From Plecoglossus altivelis (Eukaryota; Chordata; Actinopteri; Osmeriformes; Plecoglossidae): a DNA stretch of 64,000 bases. A program made the position numbers and the translations under genes. The DNA lies in contig BROE01000020.1 of NCBI GenBank assembly GCA_036571765.1, positions 19,414,354 through 19,478,353 of the forward strand. Reading direction: 5' to 3'. The first letter of the stretch is position 1; each line of letters begins with the position of its first letter. A model generated the notes under the pieces. It was not told the origin of the DNA, did no database searches, and saw only the letters and a list, made by a program, of their open reading frames with translations. This document shows, one piece after another, positions 1 to 13,818 of the stretch.

Positions 1-1261
1 CAGTCTGTCTAAATCACTTCAGTTTCTACTTATTCTCAGGAAGACGTTTTGTTGAACAAGTGCGTTTTTGATCTCCAGGACAAGATTTAACATAGCAAAT
101 CAGATGACCTCATTTGCTGCAGGGGCGGGAGATGCCTGTGCATCTCTGGAACAGATTGACGAACCCAAATGATCAGTGTTCAACATTGCTCCTGTCAGTC
201 CTCCCACTCACAGACACCAAGACACACAAGCCAAAGAGTAAAGTGAGAAACTTGCACACATACACATCACTCACACAATGCATTCAACACACTCTGGTAC
301 AAACAAACACACACACACATCAAATGGCACCTAAAATAACCCCCGCATCATTGCCCCACTTATGCCTCCCTCTCCAACTGGGATTGGCAGCTGTGAAGCA
401 GGGTAATAAGAAAACAAAACAATGCGTCAATCAACAACGGTTACCAGCATGGTAATGGCACCGCACTCACACCAGATATAAACCGCTCCTGTCCAAAGAA
501 GGAGGGGAAAATACCATCCCATAATATCCAGATCATGTAGAATAAAAGATCACCTGTGGCCACTTGGGTTTCCATGCTCATTTGGTATTTACACCTTCTA
601 CGCCTCAGCTATCTCCAGCAGCCAGGTGCTTTATGTGGGCCCTCAGGGCGGACTGTTGCCAGTACAGAGAAGGCTTTTTAATACCAATTAAACTGGTACC
701 CAGATGTTAAGCAAGAATGGGATTAGAGAAAGCCAGTCTCTGATCTCTGCTAAAGTCAAATTATAGTTTACTGTCAGTAGTGTCTTAGTAATAAAACATG
801 GATGTGGCAGTAAAGTGGCAAGTAGATTGTTAAAGTTGCTTAATGTTTAGGAGTTTGACCCTGGTCAGTGAACTCAGGAAATCCTGGCAGAGCAGAGAAT
901 CAGATTAAACTAAACCAATAGACCACGCCCCTTGCCGCGGATGCCATCTGCAGGGAGATCTTGAATCGTGATTATAATGACCAAAATGATCCTGGTCAAT
1001 ATTCTAGATTCTGCTCGTTGGGAGGTTGCAAAATATTCTGAGTGTTTTCATCGTCTTCCTCCATGTTTTCACCCCAGACAAAATGCATGAAGCACCATGT
1101 GCCTGCGACAGACTGTTGGGTAGTTTGGAAACGCTGGACTGAAGTCACATCTGACCACAAGCTGTGACTCAACAGTCTCCTGGAGAACAACAATCTTCTA
1201 TGTGACCCCCTGGTGTATCTATCTAAGTGGTCAGGGTCAGGCAAGAGCAGCATGTTCCATT
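1..1261. other. Intron sequence, no exon found
   Basis: Part of the cpne5 intron downstream (sense) of exon 3036-3138. Mostly unique sequence; I looked on the minus strand for the next copine exon and did not see it. Confidence 0.6.
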
Positions 1262-1269
1262 AGGGCAGT

Positions 1270-1516
1270 CTGGGTCAGGGTTAGGATCAGGGTCAGGGTT
1301 GGGGTCAAGGTTAGGGTCAAGGTTAGGGTTAGGGTCTGGGTCAGAGTTAGGGTTAGGGTCAACGTTAGGGTTAGGGTCTGGGTCAGAGTTAGGTTTAGGG
1401 TCAACGTTAGGGTTAGGGTCTGGGTCAGAGTTAGGGTCTGGGTCAGAGTTAGGGTTAGGGTCAAGGTTAGGGTCTGGGTCAGGGTCAGGGTTGGGGTCAA
1501 CGTTAGGGTTAGGGCA
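1270..1516. repeat. Telomere-like minisatellite (GGGTTAG/GGGTCAG)
   Basis: Degenerate tandem array built from GGGTTA, GGGTCA and GGGTCT hexamers, with a higher-order unit of about 36 bp (hexamer order with GGGTCAACGTTAGGG). All frames stay open because the unit is a multiple of six, which explains apparent reading frames on both strands. Confidence 0.9.
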
Positions 1517-2269
1517 GTAGGCGCAGGAGGAGAAAGAAAACAAATCCAAATAGAATTAGTTTTAGAAGGAAATTACTGAAAATTAAAATGAATGGAAAGG
1601 AAAATAAAGAATGAGAGAAAATAAAAATGAGACACTGTAAAAAAGGAAATAATAAAAGAGAGAACTAGAGAAAGTGAAGAGACAGACAAAAGGAAAAAGT
1701 GAGAGACTCATCTCAACAACAGCTATTAGTGGGAGCATTTCTCCCTCTAAATGATGCATCACAGCAGCAGAAGAAGAACAAGAGGGTCAGTAAAAACACC
1801 GTCTGGAGGCAGGTTGAGCTGGGGGATGGTGCTCTCAAACACACACTTACTGAAGCTCACGCACACAAACACAAATCCATACACTTAAAAAACACATGCT
1901 TGTACAAATACTAATGTGATCATACATGTGCATGTCTACACACCCCAAACTTCCCTACCAAGTACATCACACATCCTCCACCGTGTTGCATGAAGAGGCT
2001 AACAAACAGAAGCAGTGTGGCACAGCAGTCAGTAACACAGCCAGGTGCAGCAGGTGGAAGGTCCACCAGGTGGAGGGTGTGCTCAGGTAGATGGAGCCAG
2101 GCAGGAGGGCGGAGCCAAGGCCAGGTAAGACAGAGCAGCAGGCAAGATCTTAAAAGGAAGGTGTGGCTGTTCTAACGGTTTGACTAACAGTCGCAAATTC
2201 CCTTTAAATCCAGTTTGCTGGGTGGTCTGGTGCCTCAGGAGAGCCGAGCTTGCATGCTGCATCCCTGCA

Positions 2270-2546
2270 GGGTTAGGGTTAGCCCTCCAGAGCTAGAGTT
2301 AGCCCTCCAGAGCTAGGGTTAGTGTTAGCCCTCCAGAGCTAGGGTTAGCCCTTCAGAGCTAGGTTTAGCCCTCCAGAGCTAGTGTTAGCCCTCCAGAGCT
2401 ATGGTTAGCCCCCCAGAGCTAGCGTTAGGGTTAGCCCTCCAGAGCTAGGGTTAGCCCTTCAGAGCTAGGGTTAGCCCTTCAGAGCTAGGGTTAACCCTTC
2501 AGAGCTAGGGTTAGCCCTTCAGAGCTAGGGTTAGGGTTAGCCCTAA
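2270..2546. repeat. 20-bp minisatellite with GGGTTAG
   Basis: About 12-13 copies of a roughly 20-bp unit of the form GTTAGCCCTYCAGAGCTAGG, with occasional extra GGGTTAG hexamers. Lies in the same intron as the telomere-like array at 1270. Confidence 0.9.
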
Positions 2547-3035
2547 CATGAACATGATGACAGGCTGCTATCCTGTTCCACAGCCCAGACAGAGAATGGC
2601 TATGTCAACTTAGAAGGTCAGACCAATATGTGAACAGTTGGCAGTTGACATTATAAATCAATAAGTCATTCTGTCACTTTATTTCATCCTTCGTTTCTTC
2701 CCCTTTTTCAATGTCCCCTGTTTGTTGAGTCAGTCGCTTTCTATTTCACTCCTCCTCCGCACATCTGTCCTCCCTCCCTCCATTTAGCTGTCTTTCATTA
2801 CACCCTGATGCTCTTTCTTTATTTGTCCTCTTCCCTCCCTCCCTATTTAATCTGTTCCTTTCCCATCTTCTCCCTTCTCCCTTCATCCTGTCCTGCCTTC
2901 TCTCACTTTTCTTTTCTTTTACTTTGTGAACGTTTTTTCAAACATCACTTTGGAACGACTGTTCAGCTGGTGTTTTCCCTCCTAAGGTACATAGCCTCGT
3001 GTGATCCAGCAGTGCTGCTGGTGTGTGATACTCAC
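2547..3035. other. Intron, pyrimidine-rich, no gene
   Basis: Unique and CT-rich sequence (about 2700-2930) immediately downstream, in the sense direction, of the donor of exon 3036-3138. No further exon seen. Confidence 0.5.
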
Positions 3036-3138
3036 GTTGACGATGGCCTCCTTGGTTTGGGCCATGTCTGAGATGACACCATCTGTGATGATGAGAAGCA
3101 CAAAGTACTGCGAACCATCCTGAACTGCTGCTGCATAT
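3036..3138 (-). CDS. cpne5: cpne5 exon: vWA third MIDAS element (residues 362-396)
   Basis: A 103-nt exon reading YAAAVQDGSQYFVLLIITDG then VISDMAQTKEAIVN, ending in phase 0. Asp381 in ITDG is the third MIDAS loop residue. Donor GTGAGTA. The acceptor, TTTCCCCACAG, is directly abutted upstream by a long TG repeat (sense), leaving a pyrimidine tract of about nine bases. The length is not a multiple of three, so skipping would frameshift the domain. The following exon (AAKLPMSIIIVGVG-like) is not found down to position 1. Confidence 0.96.
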
Positions 3139-3304
3139 CTGTGGGGAAACACACACACACACACACTCACACACAACACACACACACATGCACACACACA
3201 CATGCACTCACACACACACATGCACACACATACACACACACGCACTCACACACACACACTCTCACACACGCATACACACACACATGCACTCACACACACA
3301 CACA

Positions 3305-3365
<61 letters not shown>

Positions 3366-6300
3366 CTCAAGATGCAGTCTTTCAACCTCTATTTTCCAAT
3401 TGTCAGATCCTTAATCACCATTAAATGAATAATTTCTCATTATCCTGTCACAAAAGAATGCTATGACCTAAGACTCAAATAAATGTGATTATGACGCTAG
3501 CTCACGCAATTTAGCTTTCTCTCTGTTCATGCCCTCGCTCCAGCTAACATCCTCCTTTTAGACCTATTCAGATGCTAAGTGATGCGCTAACAGTTGGGTT
3601 GTGTATTTATAATTATCTTGCCAGTCGCTTCATCTCTCCTTTTAAAGGAATTTAAAAACGTGGGAATGTCATAGCACTATCTACCTTCTAGTTCATTCTA
3701 CTCCAACCCTCTCCTCCACCTACCACCTGCACTTCACCTCTGTCTTTTAGAATGTGTGAGAGGCCTTTGTCATTGCTGGATTAGCGGAGCCCTACCCCTA
3801 ACCCTGCTGCAATTTACAAAGTCTAATTCAGCTCTATCAGGATGACATTCTTAACCACTGCTGTGGAGGGAGTCATATAACTATAGAATGAAATCACACA
3901 AACAGGGAATAAAGAGACAGAGAGAAAGAAAGCGCTTATCTAACTGAATGAAGGAAAGCGAGATAGAGATACACAAAGACAAACAATGCATGTTTGGACA
4001 TGGTTTTATAAACAATAATTTGTCCCACAGTTTTTATTCTGTCTAATCTGATTTCAGTATGGTGAATACATGCTGTATCCTGTTATTCGCGCCCAGTGAA
4101 AAGCAGACGGCCATGGTCCGTGATCCAGAACACAGAGAGCTGGAGGGCTGTAAGACTGAGTGGCTAGGACACTAAGATGTGTGAGTCATGGAACGATAGC
4201 CAGAGATAGTAAATGTTCACATTTCCTTCACTCAAGTAGAAGTACACATACTCATGTTTAAAAAAACGTATAAAACTTTAAGTGCTGGCGACACCATTTC
4301 ATTCAGGTTAAAGAAGCGTGGGCTCTGATATGTTCCTAAGTAAAAAGTATTCATAACAACAACCAGTTTTAGTATCAATCAGTTAAATAGACCTCGCATC
4401 ACATGAATACATTAAGTAAGAGATAATGCCCGACGAGGTGTACAATATGTGAGAGATAATGCCTGATGAGGTGGACAATGTGTGAAAGATAATGCCTTAC
4501 GAGGTGTACAATATTTAAGAGATAATGCCTAACGAGATGGACAATGTGTAAAAGATAATGCCTGATGAGGTGTACAATATGTGAGAGATAATGCCTTACG
4601 AGGTGGACATTGTCACTTGATCAAGGACAATGCGGAGACACGAACCGTTCAACATGCAGTGGAATGCTTCAGAATTATCCTGTTCATACCAGACTCACTT
4701 CCCAGCGGTTCTTTCCACAAACATTATTTAAAGTTTTCATATGTTCTACACAAGAAATCTAACTTTTTTCCGTGTTGACCACAATCATTCTAGTCTGCTC
4801 AGGTCATAACCAACACCGGTTTACCTTTGATTGGGCTTTCAGCCCGAAAGCTAACGTTATGCTAACAAGATTCAAATGCAACATTGTGTTCAGTTTGTTT
4901 GAAAAGATGACCATGTAGCTTACCAGTGATGTCATTGTCCCCCAAATCAATTTTCGTGTGAAAATATTGCATTGATGATGAGGACTCTACTAAACTCGAC
5001 ATACTCTTCTAAACTCTACTGTACTCTAATATACTCTACTCTTCTTTACTGAACTCGACTGTACACTATTGTACTGCGATCTACTTTACTCAACTCTTGA
5101 TGATCAAGAACTCATTCATATGTTAGCAACCTTTTTCAACTCCAGCTTTTTCACACACAGTTAAAGGTATAGAGAGAGTACTTATTCATGATGCAAACCT
5201 ATTTTAGAAAGATTATATTAAAACCTTTCCTAACTTTTTTAGCAACAATCTTCTGCTGTCAGAACGTTTGTGAAACAACATTAGGGAATTTTGGATCAGG
5301 ATTTATGAGAGGGAAATATTTGGGGGAAATAAAAACTTTAAAAATAATTATATCATTAAATTGAGTTTCCTTTCTGTAGTGTTAGAAAATTAAATAGAAG
5401 TAAAGTAATCATACCAGAAAGAAAGTCTACTTAAATCTACTTAAAGTGTTTGTACTTAGTTACTTCCCATCTCTGATGATAGGCTGTCTCTGCTGATCAT
5501 GACATGATTGAACCCTACCACTATCAAAGTGAGACAGGATCAGTCCCATCAGTATTGATCCAGGGTAACAGATTCACAAAATTAATTTTAAAAATTGGGC
5601 AATTGCAAAAGTGTATACAATGCTTTCACAAGCGTCGAAACATATTGAATAGATGATGTGTCATGTTAAAGGTGATTTAAATTCCATGTCACATTATTTG
5701 AATGTTCTTAGTGTTATGCTGTACTATACATTTCTGTATGCTTCAAGCAGGTGCCAGGAGGGTTTATGAACTTACCTGGCAACGTGGTTAACAACAGGAG
5801 CAAAGTTGGTTGGCCCGTAGAGTTGTACAGTCTTTAAACTCTGGTGATAAGCCTCTAAGATTCCCTCTATACCGTTACAGTAGGGGTTCTCCATGTTGCC
5901 GTTCTGGACAGGACAAACACTGTTTAAGTGCTGATAAAACATCCTGTTTCCCTCATTATGATGTTGCAGGTTGAAGACTTTTCATATTAAAGAAACATCG
6001 ATACAACACACTCACACAACAACACACTCACACAACAACACACTCACACAATAACACACTCACACAACAACACACTCATACAATAACACACTCACACAAC
6101 AACACACAACAACACACTCATACAATAACACACTCACACAAGAACACACTCGCACAACAACACACTCATACAACAACACACTCATACAACAACACATACA
6201 ACACACTCATACAATAACACACTCACACAACAACACACTCATACAATAACACGTACAACAACACACTCGCACAACAACACACTCATACAATAACACGTAC

Positions 6301-9300
6301 AACAACACACTCACACAAGAACACATACAACACACTCATTTCACAACACACTCACACAACAACACACTCATACAATACCACGTACAACAACACACTCACA
6401 CAACAACAAACACAACACTCTCATACAACAACACACTCATCCAATAACAGACTCACACAACAACACACTCACACAACAACAGACACAACACATAGAACAC
6501 ACTCATACAACAATACACTCACACAACAACAGACACAACAACACATAGAACACACTCATTCAAAAACACACTCACACAACACACTCATACAACAACACAC
6601 TCACACAACAACACACTCATACAACAACAGACACAACACACTCACATTAGTTCCTTACCAAGGGGAACTCATGGGACACTCTCCCATCAGGGGGCAGTTT
6701 AGCACCAAACCCCAGAGCAGGGAACATCTTGTCACTGTCGTAGTCCTGGATGATCTCCCCCACTGCCTTCAGAGCCATGGCATACGCATTCATCTGGTAC
6801 GGGTTCATGTAGTGGAGGGAGGTGGACTGGGATGGGTTCCCTGAGTAGGTCAAAGGTCAAGCGGAAACATCAAGCTGAGGTCAGTACGAAGCGGCTGTGT
6901 GGAGTTCATGCAGAAGATTTGGAGATGAGGACAGATCACCAGCACCAGCTTACTATTCACAAATAAATAAATGTTGTTTCAAACATCAGCCAAACATTAG
7001 CATCATAAACAAATACATTGCCCCATGACCTCTACAAACTGCAGTTGGTGATGAAGGTCAAGCCCCCCAAAAAATGGAATCTAAACTATAGAAACTGTAT
7101 TGTGAGCAAACCTGCAATCAGTAGTGAATGTGGTGTATCCATAGCATGTAGCACTATTAGCCATCTGGTATTATTAATATGGTTATCGGGGGTCTTTGCA
7201 GGACTATGCTACATGGACCTTAAAGTATCCTGTGAAGCAACACAATATAACAATAGTCTTGGATTAATTGCAGGTCATGCAGAGCACTGCAAAGGCTGCA
7301 TACTGGGTCAAATAACAGGCGTTTAGGATCCCTTCTTCAAACCTTTAGGAAGTAAATCCCCATTTTGTCTCTAACTGCCATAGAAAGCATTGACTCTTAG
7401 CCATAATTACTGGCTGTAAGTAGAGTCATTAACCATAAGTGTGGCTTTCAGATGGGGCACTTCTGTCAAGCTGAGGGCTGCTGCCTCATCGAAGCTTTTC
7501 TGAGTCACAGCGTGTGACCAGTAGCACAGGAACAAAGACTATATTCCTAACCCTCTGTCTGATCCTAACCCTAACCCCTGATCCTAACCCTCTGTCTGAT
7601 CCTAACCCTCTGTCTGATCCTAACCCTAGTCTGATCTTAACCCTAGTCTGATCCTAACCCTCTGTCTGATCCTAACCCTCTGTCTGATCCTAACCCTCTG
7701 TCTGATCCTAACCCTAGTCTGATCTTAACCCTAGTCTGATCCTAACCCTGTCTGATCCTAACCCTCTGTCTGATTCTAACCCTAGTCTATTCCTAACCTT
7801 CTGTCTGATCCTAACCCTAGTCTGATCTTAACCCTAGTCTATTCCTAACCTTCTGTCTGATCCTAGTCTAACCTAACTCTTCCATCTTGGTTGTGTATAT
7901 TTGAACAGGTGCAAAGGATTGGGGGTGTGTAGATGACCAGGCAAAGAGAAACAGCGGAGAGGGTGGAAACTCCTAGACTGAGAGGGTCACTCTAACTCTG
8001 GACTGAGAGGGTCCCTCTAGCTCTGGACTGAGAGGGTCACTCTAACTCTGGACTGAGAGGGTCACTCTAACTCTGGACTGAGAGGGTCACTCTAACTCTG
8101 GACTGAGAGGGTCCCTCTAACTCTGGACTGAGAGGGTCCCTCTAGCTCTGGACTGAGAGGGTCACTCTAACTCTGGACTGAGAGGGTCACTCTAACTCTG
8201 GACTAAGAGGGTCACTCTGGACTGAGAGGGTCACTCTGGACTGAGATGGTCACTCTAACTCTGGACTGAGAGGGTCACTCTGGACTGAGAGGGTCACTCT
8301 GGACTGAGAGGGTCACTCTAACTCTGGACTGAGAGGGTCACTCTGGACTGAGAGGGTCACTCTAACTCTGGACTGAGAGGGTCACTCTGGACTGAGAGGG
8401 TCACTCTGGACTGAGAGGGTCACTCTAACTCTGGACTGAGAGGGTCCCTCTAACTCTGGACTGAGAGGGTCACTCTGGACTGAGAGGGTCACTCTGGACT
8501 GAGATGGTCACTCTAACTCTGGACTGAGAGGGTCCCTCTAACTCTGGAATGAGAGGGTCACTCTAACTCTGGACTGAGAGGGTCCCTCTAACTCTGGACT
8601 GAGAGGGTCACTCTAACTCTGGACTGAGAGGGTCCCTCTAACTCTGGACTGAGAGGGTCACTCTACCTCTGGACTGAGAGGGTCCCTCTAACTCTGGACT
8701 GAGAGGGTCACTCTAACTCTGGACTAAGAGGGTCACTCTAGCTCTGGACTGAGAGGGTCACTCTAACTCTGGACTAAGAGGGTCACTCTAGCTCTGGACT
8801 GAGAGGGTCACTCTAACTCTGGACTGAGAGGGTCCCTCTGGACTGAGAGGGTCACTCTAACTCTGGACTGAGAGGGTCACTCTGGACTGAGAGGGTCACT
8901 CTAACTCTGGACTGAGAGGGTCCCTCTAACTCTGGACTGAGAGGGTCACTTTCACTCTGGACTGAGAGGGTCCCTCTGGACTGAGAGGGTCACTCTAACT
9001 CTGGACTGAGAGGGTCCCTCTGGACTGAGAGGGTCACTCTAACTCTGGACTGAGAGGGTCCCTCTTGACTGAGAGGGTCACTCTGGACTGAGAGGGTCAC
9101 TCTAACTCTGGACTGAGAGGGTCACTCTAACTCTGGACTGAGAGGGTCACTCTAACTCTGGACTAAGAGGGTCACTCTAGCTCTGGACTGAGAGGGTCCC
9201 TCTAACTCTGGACTGAGAGGGTCACTTTCACTCTGGACTGAGAGGGTCACTCTAACTCTGGACTAAGAGGGTCACTCTAGCTCTGGACTGAGAGGGTCAC

Positions 9301-11912
9301 TCTAACTCTGGACTAAGAGGGTCACTCTAGCTCTGGACTGAGAGGGTCACTCTAACTCTGGACTGAGAGGGTCACTCTAACTCTGGACTGAGAGGGTCAC
9401 TCTAACTCTGGACTGAGAGGGTCACTCTAACTCTGGACTGAGAGGGTCCCTCTTGACTGAGAGGGTCACTCTGGACTGAGAGGGTCACTCTAACTCTGGA
9501 CTGAGAGGGTCACTCTAACTCTGGACTGAGAGGGTCACTCTGGACTGAGAGGGTCACTCTAACTCTGGACTGAGAGGGTCACTCTAACTCTGGACTACCT
9601 GCAGTGAGACCACAGCGTCTCCATTCATACCAAACACACATCACCTTCACAATCACTCACCATTAGAAGCAGTGAAATCGATGGCCACGGTAAAATTGAT
9701 CTGTGTTCTGAAATTGGGATTGAGAGAAGATCGAGTCAAAACTGATCACACACACACAAATGCAAACACACATACAGTTTTGTACGTGCACACACATGCA
9801 CATATATTGACATACATACACCATATGCAGTCCATAGCACATATGAATTACTGATGATTTATTCCTGACAGGGGTGTTTTTTTTAATGTGTGTGTGAGTG
9901 CGTGCGTGTGCGCGCGTGTGTGTGCATGTGTGTGTGTGTGTGTGCGCGTGTGTGCATGCGTGTGCGCATGTGTGCGTGCGTGTGCATGCGCATGTGTGTG
10001 TGTGTGTTTGTGTGTGCCCTTGTATCAAGACACAACCCTTTTCTTCAAGCACATTTCATACTCAATGCAGAATTAATTTTCATGTTCTTAACATAACATG
10101 TCATACAATGAAACAAGATTTTAAAAGAAAATGTAAAAATCAATTTGGTAAATAATAAAAAGAAAGAGTATACGCATTAAAATTAATTAGCGCAATTAAA
10201 AGTGGAAGTTTCTCAATAAACCAGACAGCAAAGGTGAACAGGAATAAAACATTGTCAATGTTGGAGCAAGTCTAAAACTTGCATAGAGGCTAAATTCAGA
10301 TTATCCTTTTAGACTCTTAACAGACAGGTCCTAGATGACCTGAGCGCTTTAAAAGTAGTATTATTTTATAAAATAATATTTTAGGCCCCAAACCATTTAG
10401 TGATTTATAGATGAGTGTTTTAAACCATGTCTCTGACATATGGGGAAGTCAATGCAAGGATTCAAGGAGTACTACGATCTACAGTAACTAACCCTAACCC
10501 AACTGTATCATCTGTCCTTCTTCCAGACAGCAGGAGGAAGAGAGAAGTAAGAGAAGCACAGACACGAGAGGAGGAACATGCACTACACCCAATGACAAGC
10601 AATTACACTGATGGAGCCCTTATGAGCAAATCATAATTCAATTTTCTCCCTGATGAAACGCTTTCAGTGCAATAATCTTCATGAGCGAGACATGGCTTTT
10701 TAGAGAGGGATAAACGCAAACCATTAGCTATTCAGTGAGAGACAGAGGGGGGGACAAAGATAATGAAGTATAATGAATTTGAAAAAAATTAATCACATTA
10801 ACCTTTCAGGCTTGGTGGGCTGGATGTAAACTTTGACCTTGTGTTTATTACTGGCTATTATCCATCCATTCATGAGAAGTGCCGGAGAACCCGATAAACT
10901 CGTAAAACATGTTTCCTTTTGGTTTCATGACTGTCTTTTTCCTATGACTGGAAATAAAATATGCAGAATAAATGTCCGGGGAAATATATTAATTCCTCCA
11001 TGTTTTATCTTATTTGACTGTAACTATAGTTTGACAGTTTGTCTGTCAAACTGACAAGATTTCTGTCCCCCTGCTCCTACAGTCCCCCAGTCTCTCCTCC
11101 CTACCTCCTCTCCTCCTCCCCCTCTGGCTCCTACACTCCCCCTGTCTCTCCTCCCTACCTCCTCCTCCTCCTCTCCCTCTGACTCCTACAGTTCCCCTGT
11201 GTCTCCCCCCTGGCACCTCCTCTCCTCCTCTCCTCTGACTCCTGCAGTTATGTGTCTGTGTCTCTTCTCCCTGCCTCCTCCTCTTCATCTCTCGTTCACT
11301 CTGCGAAATCACTGTACCAGACGTGTCTCTGACATTCGTCACTAGAGAGTTTCTTTGATTAAAATGTCAAACCTCCTCTTCACCAATATCATCCATCATG
11401 ATAGCAGAGGATGACTGAGTGTGTGTGATCAATGAGAGAACTTGGCTTGTCTAGAGAACAAGAAGTTTATTAAGAGCTCAATTCAGCAACCTTTAAGAAT
11501 GCTCCTGCCTAAATATATATTTTAAATTTTGATCAATTGTCACTATATATAATTCATATTAACTAATTAACTACATTTATAGATTAGTTTGGACTGTTGC
11601 ATTCAATGCAATACATGCATTCAGTTGCCATTTAATATTACATGTATTTATTAAAGATGAAAGCAAAATAAAAGTTTCTACACTGAAGTGAGCCTTTTAG
11701 TGTGTGTGTGGCTGTGTTGAGCCCTTCAGTCTGTTCGTGTGTGTATGTGTGTGTGTGTGTATTTGTGTAGCTGTGTTGAGGACCTTTCTGTGTGTGTGTG
11801 TGTGCGAGTGGCTATGTTGACCCCTTCAGTGTGTATGTGTATGTGTGTGTGTGTGTGTGTGTGCAGGTGGCTATGTTGAGCCCTTCAATGTGTGTGTGTG
11901 TGTGCGTGTGTT

Positions 11913-11948
<36 letters not shown>

Positions 11949-12138
11949 TGCGTGCGTGGGTGGCTATGTTGAGCCCCTCAGTATGTGTGTGTGTGTGTGT
12001 GCGGGTGGCTATGTTGAGCCCACCTCAGAGTGTCGTGTGTGTGGTGCGAAAAGCATTGGTGCGGAGTGCGGCTACTGTTGAGCCCTTCACGATGTGTAGA
12101 TGTGTGATAGTGCAGAGAATTGGCTATGTTGAGCCCTT

Positions 12139-12175
<37 letters not shown>

Positions 12176-13761
12176 CGTGTGCGAGTGTGTGAGCCTCTTC
12201 CAGTGTGTGTGTGAGAGTGGGTGTATGTGTGTGTGTGTTGTGTGGTGTGTGCTATTCCGGTGGCATTATGATAAATTGCACATGGTGTTGATGCATATAT
12301 GTGTATTAACAATAACATGTTAAGGTGAACAGCGCCTTCTGACACTAAAATAAATCTAAGCTTCATGTTGATACTATAATCCGGTAAACTTTCACTCGCG
12401 TTGAGTCTGGCAATTTCCTCTGATTGCACCTGGAGCTTTTGTACCTATGTGCATAATGTCAGGCGCCTCGTTTATCTGACACCTGACTTTAATATAACAC
12501 CCTTGCTAGCGTGAAAGAACCATATGTACGCCAACCATCCTATAAGTTGGAAATCCTAGTGTTCCGTTATGGTTAATTTTCAAACGAAGTCAATAGTGCG
12601 GCTACATAACCAATCTAAAAGAGCACGGGCAAGTAGAGAGTTAAACACTCATCTTAAATATTTTTCACAAATTGTAGCGGTCCTCCTGATGCCTGTAGAG
12701 TGATGACTGATGCATATTATGCTCAACATTCATTTTGTTCTTGTTTGTCCCTAACACCCTAAAGCAACAGTCTTCTCGGCTACAGTGCCCCTACCCTTGC
12801 CTCTGCCTCTCTTCTCCTGGTTCTGTGGAACGCATGACCTGTGTATGCTGTGTATATTATGTCATATCTAAACACTATTGTTCTGTAATATCTCTCGCCT
12901 TAACTGTCACTCCAAATAGCTGCAACATGCAGAGTTTTCTGTAGCTGTCAGGTTGAACTGATACTTTTGAAGGTTAGAGACCTTTTTGCCCCAGGGTTGC
13001 CAAACATGGCCAGACCGAAAGCTTCCAGATGTGTCTCACTCGTCAAATTGTCAACATCTACCACAGTCAGCGTGTCCGAACAGACAGCGATAACAGCGAG
13101 ATGTCGGACAGAGTGATTGAGGGCTGATCAAAGTGGTGTCCCTGCTGCCCGGAGGGAACAGCTCACCTCAAAATACTAAAGTTTGGCAGTTGGTTTTTGA
13201 TCTTTAGAAGAGACAGACATTTGGGTCCTCAGGCCTAATTGGATGTGAAAGACTGACATCTTTCCAGTTTTGGGGAAATAGAGGGATATTTATAGAAACA
13301 ACCTTCTAGACTATAGACAAAGTACCATTTTAATAATATATTAAAATTAAGCAACTTGTAGTATGTGACTGATGTCATTTTGCCTATTTTTTAAGCACAC
13401 ACACACATAAACATACGTGAACTGGACACACATATACTAAGGTTAGGGATCCACAGTCTGTAAGTGAAGATGATTTTTTCCATCTCTCCACGTCACTCAC
13501 CCTCCTTTGATGTAGTCCAGGAAAGTGCACTCCGCTTCCACGGAGAACGAGAGCAGAGTCACCTGCGATCGAGAATAACAGCTTCTGTTTATTCCTCCAG
13601 AGGCCAAGCTGACAATACACTCACTATCAAACTCACGCCATCAATATCCTCACAGGATCACATGGGGGCTGCTGCTAAGCTTAGCTAGCTCAATGTTACA
13701 TCATGACTGATGAGTTCATTTGGCCCGCGTGAGAAAACCCAGAGACAATCGTATTATTTGT

Positions 13762-13818
<57 letters not shown>

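Larger units (their letters stand above)
4201..5475. mobile_element. hAT-like non-autonomous element, about 1.27 kb
   Basis: The left end begins CAGAGATAGTAAATG and the right end finishes CTTCCCATCTCTG; these are inverted, imperfect ends resembling the widespread teleost CAGAGGTGGNAAGTAAC terminus. Flanking 8-mers are acgatagc (4193-4200) and atgatagg (5476-5483), 6 of 8 identical, compatible with an aged hAT target duplication. No transposase is present. A related fragment is at 41079-41275. Confidence 0.65.

Noticed and set aside
1270..1516. True chromosome-end telomere
   Set aside because: Repeats are interstitial, degenerate and inside a gene; both sides continue as unique intron.
1..3035. 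The next copine exon (VGVGxAEFDAMVELDGD region)
   Set aside because: No minus-strand match with splice sites was found in this interval; it must lie beyond the left edge.
7018..7326. 102-codon plus-strand frame
   Set aside because: No family resemblance, AT-rich intron; likely chance.
13384..13620. 78-codon minus frame overlapping exon 13501-13562
   Set aside because: It is another frame of the exon region; the exon frame joins perfectly with its neighbours and this one does not.
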